Assembly: GCA_049975505.1 (NCBI GenBank)
Contig: JBNGCY010000094.1
Coordinates: forward strand, 1-7,062
Length of the DNA: 7,062 nt
From: JAIVHC01 sp049975505
Lineage (GTDB): Bacteria > Desulfobacterota > Desulfuromonadia > Desulfuromonadales > Desulfuromonadaceae
Direction: 5' to 3'
In this document: positions 1 through 6,027 of the stretch, one piece after another
Numbering within the stretch: position 1 is the first letter of the stretch
How the letters are laid out: the number at the start of each line of letters is the position of its first letter
Translations under genes and position numbers: made by a program
The notes under the pieces: model-generated
What the model was told of the DNA's origin: nothing
Seen by the model: the letters and a program-made list of their open reading frames with translations, nothing else
Database searches by the model: none

Positions 1-98
1 ATTCCTGTACCGTTATGGTCAGATTTCTAATTATAACTGCTTTGAACCTGATAATAGCATATTTTCTCTTTATATGCTCCCTTTAATGGACTTTTGCA

Positions 99-2138
99 AT
101 GAAAAACAATACCGAACTCGGCTATTTCCGCCATTTTTATCATCTGCTCCAGGGGGTATGGCTGACACTGGCTCTGGGGGCACTTCTTTTTAATGTCATG
201 GAAACCCGCCATGAAGTTGATGGCCTTGCTCGCCAGGCTGCGATACTTGAAAAAGAGCGCACTAATACCATCCGCGAGTGGGTGCTGCACCAGAAGGGGT
301 TGGAGATCAAGGATGAAGAGGGCAAATCCTCGCCGGTGCTCTCTCCAGCCCAGGTATTGAGCCAGATCCAGTCTCTGCTACCCGCGGATGGGGTTCACAG
401 CCGCCTGGTGAGCCCGGTGCCTCTGAACCCGCGCAATATCCCGGATGCGTGGGAACGGCGTAAATTTGCAGCGTTGAACAACGGATACGATGTGGTGCGC
501 GAAAAAGTCAGAGGTTCGGATAACAACATGGAATACCGCGAGCTCCACGCCATGGAGAAGACACAGCGCTGCCTGGAATGCCACCCCGGGTATAAGAACA
601 TCCTGCAGCCCGCAGCCCTTTCCATACGTGTACCTCTGGAGCCTATCCACTCCATGCTCGCAACGCGTACAGTGGCATTTAATGTATTGTGTTGCTTCAT
701 CTGGGCTCTGGGTACGGGAGGGATGCATGCTGGTGCGGCCCGCTTACGCCAGCAGCTGGAATATCGGCACAGAATGCAGCGCGATCTGGAACAAAGCAAC
801 AACCTCTACAGCGCCCTGAGTGCGGCGAATCAGGTTATGCTGCGTAGCGATGATCCTCAGGAACTGTATGCGCAGTTATGTCGCATTGCCGTGGAATACG
901 GGCACTTCCAGCTTGCCAGTGTGGCCCTGATAGATGCGGATACCGGAGCCTTGAGCCATGTGGCGGTGCATGGAGATGAAAAGGGGTGTGGGTATATCAA
1001 TGCCATACATGTGAGTACTGATGCGGACATTCCTGAAGGGCGCGGTCCTACCGGGCGGGCGGTGCGCGAGGAAAAAACCATAGTCACCAACGATTTTATG
1101 CAGGATATGCGCTCCACTCCCTGGGAGGAGGAGGCGAAAAAGGCCGGCATCGGCTCCGCGGCGTCCATGCCTATCTTTATCGGCTCGCAGGTGGTGGGGG
1201 CTTTCAAAGTCTATGCCGCAACACGTGACTATTTCAATGCATCGCGCATAGAATTGCTTGAACAATTGCGCGATGACCTGAGTTTTGCCCTTTTAAGCGT
1301 GGAACATAAGGAGCGCGAGGAACAGGCGCGGCGCAGGCTTGAAGAGTCGCAGAAGTTTCAGCAGGTGCTCCTCGACGCCCTGCCGTATCCGGCGGTGCTG
1401 GCACGCTATTCCACCCGCAGAGTAGTGAGCGCCAATCGCCGCGCCCGCGAAATGGGGATCAAAGTGGGAGAGCCGAGCCCGTGTTGTCAGCATATTTCTG
1501 AAGACGAGAGGCGGCGTTCGCGCGTGGTGGAACAACAGCGCGAGGATGGCAGCTGGGATATGATCTGCTGGCGCCCGGTGGACGGTGAAGATGATGACCT
1601 CTATCTGCACTTTGCCATTGATATAACCGAACGCAAGGAGCGCGAGCAGAAGGCTCTGGATATGGCGCACACCGACCCTTTGACCGGAGCGGCAAACCGC
1701 CTTCACTTTACCGCGCTGGTACGCCAGGCTCTGGAGGAGGCGGAGACGCGCTCGTTTGGAATCCTGGTGTTTGATCTCAACGATTTTAAACCGGTAAACG
1801 ACACCTATGGTCACAGTGCCGGGGACAAATTGCTGGTAAAAGTGGCACGCCGCTTCAGTCGAACCCTGCGGGCCTGCGATACCACCTGCCGCTGGGGCGG
1901 AGATGAGTTTGTGATTTTTCTCCCCGGGGCGGATGAAAGTAATATTGTCGATCTTATGCAGAGGGCTGCGGGAGTGTTTGAGGAACCTTTTGTGGTTTCC
2001 GGCAATGAGATATATCTGAGTGCCAGCGGTGGGTATGCCACCTGGCCCGAAGACGGGGATACGGAGTTGGAATTGTTCAAAATAGCGGACCGGCGCATGT
2101 ATCAGACCAAACTCGATAAGAATCTGATGCAGGATTAG
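99..2138 (+). CDS. Membrane-bound heme-c sensor diguanylate cyclase (DUF3365/Tll0287-like, GAF, PAS, GGDEF)
   Basis: This 679-residue protein should make cyclic di-GMP from two GTP at the inner membrane. A hydrophobic segment (about 17-34) and a second one (about 189-208) bracket a periplasmic domain. That domain carries a PLNPRN..DAWER stretch (108-120) and CLECH at 158-162, the pattern of Tll0287-like (DUF3365) domains that hold covalent heme c. A short coiled-coil-like linker (212-236) follows instead of an obvious HAMP domain. Then come a GAF domain (about 240-400, with PEGRGPTGRAV at 312-322), a PAS domain (about 415-515, ending DITERKE) and a C-terminal GGDEF domain (about 520-675). The cyclase looks active: metal/substrate motif DLNDFKPVND at 559-568, GGDEF at 600-604, and an inhibitory RACD at 591-594 with the usual five-residue spacing. 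No EAL domain is present. The start is the first ATG after an in-frame TAA at 84-86; its Shine-Dalgarno is weak. The domain assignments are secure; the sensed signal is inferred. Confidence 0.93.
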   Translation: MKNNTELGYFRHFYHLLQGVWLTLALGALLFNVMETRHEVDGLARQAAILEKERTNTIREWVLHQKGLEIKDEEGKSSPVLSPAQVLSQIQSLLPADGVHSRLVSPVPLNPRNIPDAWERRKFAALNNGYDVVREKVRGSDNNMEYRELHAMEKTQRCLECHPGYKNILQPAALSIRVPLEPIHSMLATRTVAFNVLCCFIWALGTGGMHAGAARLRQQLEYRHRMQRDLEQSNNLYSALSAANQVMLRSDDPQELYAQLCRIAVEYGHFQLASVALIDADTGALSHVAVHGDEKGCGYINAIHVSTDADIPEGRGPTGRAVREEKTIVTNDFMQDMRSTPWEEEAKKAGIGSAASMPIFIGSQVVGAFKVYAATRDYFNASRIELLEQLRDDLSFALLSVEHKEREEQARRRLEESQKFQQVLLDALPYPAVLARYSTRRVVSANRRAREMGIKVGEPSPCCQHISEDERRRSRVVEQQREDGSWDMICWRPVDGEDDDLYLHFAIDITERKEREQKALDMAHTDPLTGAANRLHFTALVRQALEEAETRSFGILVFDLNDFKPVNDTYGHSAGDKLLVKVARRFSRTLRACDTTCRWGGDEFVIFLPGADESNIVDLMQRAAGVFEEPFVVSGNEIYLSASGGYATWPEDGDTELELFKIADRRMYQTKLDKNLMQD

Positions 2139-2177
2139 GCTCCGTTCCGGCGGAAGTATGCCAGCGGAAGAAACATG

Positions 2178-2210
2178 CAGGCGGTGCTGGTTATGTCACT
2201 GCACCGCCTG
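2178..2210. terminator. Inverted repeat between convergent genes, possible bidirectional terminator
   Basis: CAGGCGGTGC at 2178-2187 and GCACCGCCTG at 2201-2210 form a perfect 10-bp GC-rich stem with a 13-nt loop. It sits between the stop of the diguanylate cyclase (2138) and the stop of minE (2229), where both transcripts should end. The minus-strand transcript leaves the stem into CATGTTTCTT; the plus-strand transcript leaves into AAATTTGCGC. Neither has a strong uninterrupted U tract, so termination may be partial or Rho-assisted. Confidence 0.6.
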
Positions 2211-2228
2211 AAATTTGCGCGGATTTCT

Positions 2229-2489
2229 TTAATCCTCGTCGCTTTCCGCCAGACTGATGTTGAGTTCGAGCACTTCTACATCGCCGCTGCTGTCGACCGA
2301 GAGTTTCACCTGATCCTCGGAGATATGGATATATTTTCTCACTACGGTGAGGATATCCTGCTGCAGCATGGGAAGAAAATCCGGAGTGTCGGTTTTGCGC
2401 CGCTCATGCGCCACAATAATCTGCAGGCGTTCCTTGGCAATGGCGGCGGATCCCTGTTTTGATGAGCGGAAAAAATCTAAAAATTTCAT
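2229..2489 (-). CDS. minE: Cell division topological specificity factor MinE
   Basis: At 86 residues it is close to the E. coli length of 88. MinE binds MinD at the membrane, displaces MinC and stimulates MinD ATPase, which drives the Min oscillation. The N-terminus MKFLDFFRS is the amphipathic membrane-targeting segment. IAKERLQIIVAHER at 17-30 is the anti-MinCD region that contacts MinD and is nearly identical to the E. coli stretch. The C-terminal topological-specificity/dimerisation domain follows (about 35-80), ending VEVLELNISL and an acidic tail. The start ATG lies only 3 nt after the minD stop, and its AGGGG ribosome-binding site (2497-2501) is within the last minD codons, so it is probably translationally coupled to minD. 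Confidence 0.97.
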   Translation of the reverse strand: MKFLDFFRSSKQGSAAIAKERLQIIVAHERRKTDTPDFLPMLQQDILTVVRKYIHISEDQVKLSVDSSGDVEVLELNISLAESDED

Positions 2490-2492
2490 AAA

Positions 2493-3302
2493 TCAACCCC
2501 TGAATAAGCGGGAAAAGAACCCTTTTTTGGCGGCCTGCATGAAGCGGTGCGGCCGATCCTCGCCCAGAAAGCGATCCACCACATCCATGTAGGCGCTGCC
2601 GGCGTCACTCTCCTCATCCAGTGTTACCGGAATCCCGGAGTTGGAAGCCTCCAGCACCGCCTGCGACTCAGGCACCACACCCAGAAACGGAATCGCCAGA
2701 ATCTCCTGCACATCCGCGGCACTGAGCATCTCTCCCGTTTCCACCCGGCGCGGGTCGTAGCGGGTCAGAACCAGGTATTCCTTTACCGGTTCCAGCTCTT
2801 TTTCCGCGCGGTAGGTCTTGCTTCCGAGCATCCCCACTATGCGATCCGAGTCACGCACCGAAGAGACTTCGGGGTTGGTGACAATCAGGGCTTCATCCGC
2901 ATAGTACATTGCGGCCACCGCACCCTTTTCGATCCCGGCGGGGGAGTCACATACGATGTAATCGAAGCGTTCGCGCAACTCGTCGAGAACACGTTCCACC
3001 CCTTCAAGGTTGAGGGCGTCCTTATCGCGGGTCTGCGAGGCGGGGAGGATGAAGAGATTCTCCAGACGTTTATCTTTGATCAATGCCTGATTCAGCGAGC
3101 CTTCGTTGTGAATCACGTTGAGAAGATCATATACCACACGGCGTTCGCATCCCATGATGAGGTCGAGGTTCCGTAGCCCGACATCAAAGTCGATAACCAC
3201 GGTTTTAAAGCCCCGCTTTGCCAGTCCGGCGGCAAATGCCGCACTGGTTGTGGTTTTGCCCACGCCGCCTTTTCCTGATGTTACCGCAATGACTTTTGCC
3301 AC
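2493..3302 (-). CDS. minD: Septum site-determining ATPase MinD
   Basis: This 269-residue ParA/MinD-family ATPase dimerises with ATP on the inner membrane, recruits MinC to block FtsZ assembly near the poles, and is released by MinE. It shows the deviant Walker A motif KGGVGKTT at 11-18 with signature Lys11 and Lys16, a switch region DFDVGLRNLD at 38-47 containing Asp40, and Walker B-type VCDSPAGIE at 117-125. The amphipathic C-terminal membrane-targeting helix is KKGFFSRLFRG. Length matches E. coli MinD (270). The start codon is GTG, 8 nt downstream of AAGGAG (3311-3316), and the residues after it align directly with the E. coli N-terminus, so no longer start is needed. It lies 117 nt after minC and 3 nt before minE. 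Confidence 0.98.
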   Translation of the reverse strand: MAKVIAVTSGKGGVGKTTTSAAFAAGLAKRGFKTVVIDFDVGLRNLDLIMGCERRVVYDLLNVIHNEGSLNQALIKDKRLENLFILPASQTRDKDALNLEGVERVLDELRERFDYIVCDSPAGIEKGAVAAMYYADEALIVTNPEVSSVRDSDRIVGMLGSKTYRAEKELEPVKEYLVLTRYDPRRVETGEMLSAADVQEILAIPFLGVVPESQAVLEASNSGIPVTLDEESDAGSAYMDVVDRFLGEDRPHRFMQAAKKGFFSRLFRG

Positions 3303-3419
3303 TGTAGTTTCTCCTTGGTTTGTGCGTTGACTGTAATTAATCAGCTGTCTTTTCCAGCCGGGGCTTGTGCCATCCAGGCAAGGGGTGTCACAAGTTCTTA
3401 CAGAACAGTTGCCGTTGCC
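3303..3419 (-). other. minC-minD intergenic spacer
   Basis: The 117-nt gap between the minC stop and the minD GTG is much wider than the minD-minE junction. It holds the minD ribosome-binding site AAGGAG at 3311-3316. It also holds a small inverted repeat, CTTGTG 3364-3369 with CACAAG 3389-3394, and a short GTTCT/AGAAC dyad at 3394-3406. There is no U tract, so I do not call a terminator. No promoter with both boxes is convincing. The gap could contain a processing site or an internal promoter for minDE; that is inference only. Confidence 0.4.
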
Positions 3420-4199
3420 TTACCGCTGGTGCTCGGGTGCATCAACCCTGTCGGGATTGAAAGCTCCAAGTCGGGCAATGTTGAGTTTTCCCTCTTCGAG
3501 GGTTATCGCCGCGATAGAACCGAATACTTCCGGATCAATTTCATCATTGACCAGGTATTCACCTGCCACGGCGATCAATTCCGGCTCAAGATCGAGACAG
3601 AAGATGCTCGCTCCGCTGTTGTCGGTACCTCCGGCCAGGGCGCGTCCGCGCAAAGCACCGTAGACATGAATGCTTCCCCCTGCAATAACTTCCGCGCCGG
3701 AGTTTACTGAAGCGAGGATGGTCAGATCTCCTGACGCGACAATGCGCTGCCCGGAGTGCACTGTTTTTGCCACGGTTCTGTTCCCTGCATCAGGGGTTTC
3801 CGCGGGCATTTCCTGTGCAGAGTCCGGTGCTGCAGGAGCATCGGCTTCCTTCTGTGCCGGGGCGATACTCTGGGTCGCGCTCGCAAACGCTGCGGGTACC
3901 GGTTGCAGCCCCGCCTCTGCGGCGTCCTGGATGTGTTTCGCATTGCCTCCATGTAATCCGAACGGTATCAGCCCGTATTCGCGCAGCATCCCACACAGGG
4001 CGGCAAAGTTGATGGGGGCGTGAGGCACCTCCATACTGCTCAAATCGATGACCAGCAGGCTGTCTCTGAACAACCCTCCGGGTTCACCCAGATGGGTGCG
4101 CAGGCGACTGAGGATGGTGGTGGTGTCCCCGTTGAGGATGCGCAGGCTGAGTACCTTGTGCGAGCGCGCTTTCAGTTCAAATATTGAATTGGAATCCAT
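3420..4199 (-). CDS. minC: Septum site-determining protein MinC (FtsZ assembly inhibitor)
   Basis: MinC is recruited by MinD and antagonises FtsZ polymerisation away from mid-cell. With the start at 4199 (ATG, MDSNSIFELKARS) it has 259 residues, against 231 in E. coli. The reading frame is open back to a GTG at 4289, adding 30 residues, but similarity to the E. coli N-terminus begins at MDSNSIFELK and the extension has a poor ribosome-binding site, so I prefer 4199. Its own Shine-Dalgarno, AGAGG, sits unusually close to the ATG. The N-terminal FtsZ-binding domain spans about 5-100. An Ala/Pro-rich linker follows (about 103-140), then the C-terminal beta-helix (about 145-242) with GRALAG at 185-190. 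The MinD-contact motif reads HSGQ at 148-151 where E. coli has RSGQ. A polar tail of about 18 residues follows the beta-helix. It is the first gene of minC-minD-minE. Confidence 0.93.
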   Translation of the reverse strand: MDSNSIFELKARSHKVLSLRILNGDTTTILSRLRTHLGEPGGLFRDSLLVIDLSSMEVPHAPINFAALCGMLREYGLIPFGLHGGNAKHIQDAAEAGLQPVPAAFASATQSIAPAQKEADAPAAPDSAQEMPAETPDAGNRTVAKTVHSGQRIVASGDLTILASVNSGAEVIAGGSIHVYGALRGRALAGGTDNSGASIFCLDLEPELIAVAGEYLVNDEIDPEVFGSIAAITLEEGKLNIARLGAFNPDRVDAPEHQR

Positions 4200-4265
4200 A
4201 TCCTCTGGTGTATCAGCGTTGCTATAGTGATGCACTGGCGCGGCGCTGAAGTTCTGTGTGGGTAA

Positions 4266-4281
4266 AACCCCTGCAGTGGTT
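4266..4281. repeat. Near-palindrome around CTGCAG in the minC leader
   Basis: AACC-c-CTGCAG-t-GGTT is a 16-bp dyad that is perfect except for one position on each side of the CTGCAG centre. It is 67 nt upstream of the minC ATG, a plausible place for an operator. No regulator is identifiable and a chance palindrome is possible. Confidence 0.3.
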
Positions 4282-4299
4282 ATCTGCACGGGCTGTAAT

Positions 4300-4328
4300 A
4301 AAAACGGTTACATGATGCCGGGTAATCC
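4300..4328 (-). terminator. Terminator-like hairpin between the hydrolase gene and minC
   Basis: In the minus-strand transcript GGATTAC (4328-4322) pairs with GTAACC (4311-4306) except for one bulged A, with a 10-nt loop. G and then five U follow (4304-4300), then AUU. This resembles a modest Rho-independent terminator. It could end the response regulator-HDOD-hydrolase transcript about 210 nt after the hydrolase stop, or act as an attenuator if minC is transcribed from further upstream. The stem is short and bulged. Confidence 0.35.
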
Positions 4329-4382
4329 TAGTCTTTTTCCCTTTGCATCTCAACTGCAAATATCGTAATTGTTCAGTAATGC

Positions 4383-4441
4383 CTTGTGGCACCCATTCCA
4401 AGGGACACGACTGTTTTGATTGGGGCCATGGGTACCACAAG
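4383..4441 (-). repeat. Long inverted repeat (14-bp arms, 31-nt loop) upstream of minC
   Basis: Arms CTTGTGGCACCCAT (4383-4396) and ATGGGTACCACAAG (4428-4441) are complementary at 13 of 14 positions. The one mismatch is C-A in plus-strand RNA but a G-U wobble in minus-strand RNA, so the full 14-bp stem forms only in the direction in which the neighbouring genes are transcribed. CCAA (4398-4401) and TTGG (4420-4423) could extend the stem across a small internal loop. There is no U tract after it, so it is not a standard terminator. Confidence 0.6.
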
Positions 4442-4537
4442 CCTTTACCGGTAGCGATGGTGAATAGTTGCTAAATATCAATACTTTCTGCTAAAGCATC
4501 ATCTGTACCTGCATGCATTTATTCAAGCGCGCACTAT

Positions 4538-5095
4538 CTATGCGATCAGCTTGGAAATTGCCTTGAACTCGGCACTTCCCGCTTCGCGCAGAAGCTCGAA
4601 GAGCACGGATTCCACATTGGTGATAATCGCTCCTGCCTGTTGCATGCGCTGCAGGGCGTTGTCGCGGTTGATGTCACTGCGCGAACAGGTCGCGCTCAGA
4701 GGGACATGCACCTGATATCCGGCTTCGATCAGATCCAATACCGTCTGGAGTACGCATACGTGGGTTTCCATGCCGGTGACCACCACCTGCCGGGCTCCGA
4801 GTTTCTCGAGGGCAGGAGCGAAGTTTTCCGCCCCACAGCAACTGAAGGATGTTTTTTCCACTACGCATGCTTTGGGGGCCCGGGTGCTGATTCCCTCCAC
4901 GGTAGCACCGAGGCCGCGCGGATACTGTTCGGTAATCAGGGTCGGAAGAGAAAGGATCTCCATCCCCTGCTGCAGGGTTGCAATGGCGTTTTCCACCTCT
5001 TCGTGTCTGGCCATCGCTTTTACAAGGCGCTCCTGAACGTCGATAATCAGCAGGGCGGTGTTTTTCGGTTCAAGTATGGTTGGGTGGCGTTGCAT
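4538..5095 (-). CDS. Isochorismatase-family cysteine hydrolase (ISOC1/2-like)
   Basis: This 185-residue cytosolic protein belongs to the isochorismatase-like (cysteine hydrolase) superfamily. The expected catalytic triad is present: Asp19 in LLIIDVQ, Lys81 in VVEKTSFSC, and Cys114 in GMETHVCVLQT. The region after the Cys (DLIEAGYQVHVP, SRSDINRDNAL, and a C-terminal FKAISKLI) resembles the ISOC1/ISOC2 and YcaC-related branch more than true isochorismatases or nicotinamidases. The substrate is unknown. I chose the ATG at 5095 because it has a near-perfect AAGGAGGT at 5101-5108, 5 nt upstream, and the family similarity begins there. The frame is open to 5167, but that extension overlaps the upstream gene. 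It is the third gene of the unit, 62 nt after the HDOD gene. No enterobactin or phenazine genes are nearby to suggest isochorismate as substrate. Confidence 0.88.
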   Translation of the reverse strand: MQRHPTILEPKNTALLIIDVQERLVKAMARHEEVENAIATLQQGMEILSLPTLITEQYPRGLGATVEGISTRAPKACVVEKTSFSCCGAENFAPALEKLGARQVVVTGMETHVCVLQTVLDLIEAGYQVHVPLSATCSRSDINRDNALQRMQQAGAIITNVESVLFELLREAGSAEFKAISKLIA

Positions 5096-5100
5096 AGTAG

Positions 5101-5108
5101 ACCTCCTT
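5101..5108 (-). promoter_or_regulatory. Strong ribosome-binding site of the hydrolase gene
   Basis: The minus strand reads AAGGAGGT, ending 5 nt before the ATG at 5095. It is the best Shine-Dalgarno in the window. It fixes the hydrolase start and suggests strong translation independent of the upstream gene. Confidence 0.85.
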
Positions 5109-5157
5109 GTATGAGTTGAATATGCTTGGGATGATTTTATTTGCCAGCGGATACTGC

Positions 5158-6027
5158 TCAGGCGCACAGAATCTCAGATTTGTTCGCATTGAAAAAAGCT
5201 GCGAATTCCTCCACCAGCATCTCGCCCTCTTCGGAGTTCAACTCCAGACCGCCGCGGCTGAACAGGGCGTGAATATCCTCGCGCTCTCCGGGATGGTTGC
5301 CCACCCCCAGATAGCGGCACATGCCGCGGCTGACATAAACGCAGCGGGTCAGAGTCCGGACTTCACTTTCCTCGTTTCCCAGGGCTTCAGGTTCATTCGC
5401 CATCAGGGCGCAGATGCAGATCTCCGGAGCCAGATTCCACTGATCCAGGATGATACCGCTGCTCTGGGCGAAAGAGTAGCCGAACATCTCAAGGGCGATC
5501 TCATCGCGGCTGTGACTGCTTGCATATTCATGCTCCAGCAGGGCGCGATACGCGGCGCTGTTGCTGTTGTTGCACACCATCTCGCCGATATTGCTCATCA
5601 ACCCGGCGAGAAACGCCTCTTCAGGATTGATACTGTGTTCGCGCTGAGCGATAAAGCGCGCCCCGCATGCATAGCCCACTGACTCCTCCCACAGATTGCG
5701 CTCCAGAGCGTCGAATTTGTGATGCAGCCCCTTGAGAGACATCGCCAGCACCAGGTTGCGCAGCACTTTGGCTCCTAAAATCACCACCGCATCCTGCAGG
5801 GTTTTGATCTTGCGCGAAAGGCCGTAAAAGGATGAATTTGCAATACGCAGAATGCGTGCAACCAACGCCTGATCCTGACTCACGACCCGGGCGATGGAGG
5901 CGGCGCTGTTGTCATCGCGGTTCAGCATCCTGAGCACTTCGTCTGCCGCAACGGGAAGCTCGGGGATCGGCCCCATACCGGCCTTGATGGCTTCGGGATC
6001 GCAGGTGCAAAAGTCTTTCAGTTCCAT
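5158..6027 (-). CDS. HDOD domain protein with degenerate HD pair
   Basis: This 289-residue protein is probably a non-catalytic signalling scaffold. The HDOD domain covers about 20-215: IPELPVAADEVLRML near the start, VSQDQALVARILRIANSSFYG at 49-69, then LQDAVVILGAKVLRNLVLAMS. The stretch AFLAGLMSNIGEMV (138-151) has Ser145-Asn146 where many relatives have His-Asp, so phosphohydrolase activity is not expected. HDOD proteins are known in signalling and two-component contexts, with mostly undefined biochemistry. Nine cysteines occur, including CTC at 7-9 and CIC at 204-206, an unusually high number for a cytosolic protein of this size. The start ATG directly abuts the TGA of the response regulator gene, and GGAGGA (6034-6039) lies inside that gene, so the two are likely translationally coupled and act together. 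Confidence 0.92.
   Translation of the reverse strand: MELKDFCTCDPEAIKAGMGPIPELPVAADEVLRMLNRDDNSAASIARVVSQDQALVARILRIANSSFYGLSRKIKTLQDAVVILGAKVLRNLVLAMSLKGLHHKFDALERNLWEESVGYACGARFIAQREHSINPEEAFLAGLMSNIGEMVCNNSNSAAYRALLEHEYASSHSRDEIALEMFGYSFAQSSGIILDQWNLAPEICICALMANEPEALGNEESEVRTLTRCVYVSRGMCRYLGVGNHPGEREDIHALFSRGGLELNSEEGEMLVEEFAAFFNANKSEILCA

Larger units (their letters stand above)
4200..4537. other. Non-coding region upstream of minC with several dyads
   Basis: This 338-nt stretch separates the hydrolase stop from the minC ATG. It must contain the minC promoter and probably the end of the upstream transcript. It holds a terminator-like hairpin (4300-4328), a near-palindrome (4266-4281), the dyad TTTGCA-7-TGCAAA (4342-4360) and a long inverted repeat (4383-4441), described separately where merited. 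A weak minus-strand promoter candidate, TTCAGC (4245-4250), 18 nt, TATAGC (4221-4226), would start transcription about 15 nt before the minC ATG, but the -35 matches poorly. A 72-codon reading frame (4440-4222, minus) crosses the region and resembles nothing I know. Confidence 0.5.

Noticed and set aside
28..76. AT-rich stretch with TTGAAC (42-47) and TATATG (71-76) as a promoter for the cyclase
   Set aside because: The boxes are 23 nt apart, too far for a standard sigma-70 promoter, and other pairings are no better; a promoter is likely here but not resolved.
1293..1814. A 173-codon minus-strand frame inside the cyclase gene
   Set aside because: It lies antisense to the PAS and GGDEF regions, which are clearly the coding strand, and its translation resembles no known protein.
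2547..3176. A 209-codon open frame on the plus strand opposite minD
   Set aside because: It is antisense to the well-conserved minD gene, has no recognisable family and no convincing ribosome-binding site; it is a shadow of minD codon structure.
4222..4440. A 72-codon minus-strand frame in the region upstream of minC
   Set aside because: It runs through the inverted repeat and hairpins, has no good ribosome-binding site and resembles nothing known; more likely chance.
4503..4530. Small palindrome TGCATGCA after the hydrolase gene as a terminator
   Set aside because: An 8-bp palindrome with no loop and no U tract cannot act as a standard terminator.
5107..5682. A 191-codon plus-strand frame opposite the HDOD gene
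   Set aside because: It is a shadow of the HDOD gene, with no recognisable domain.
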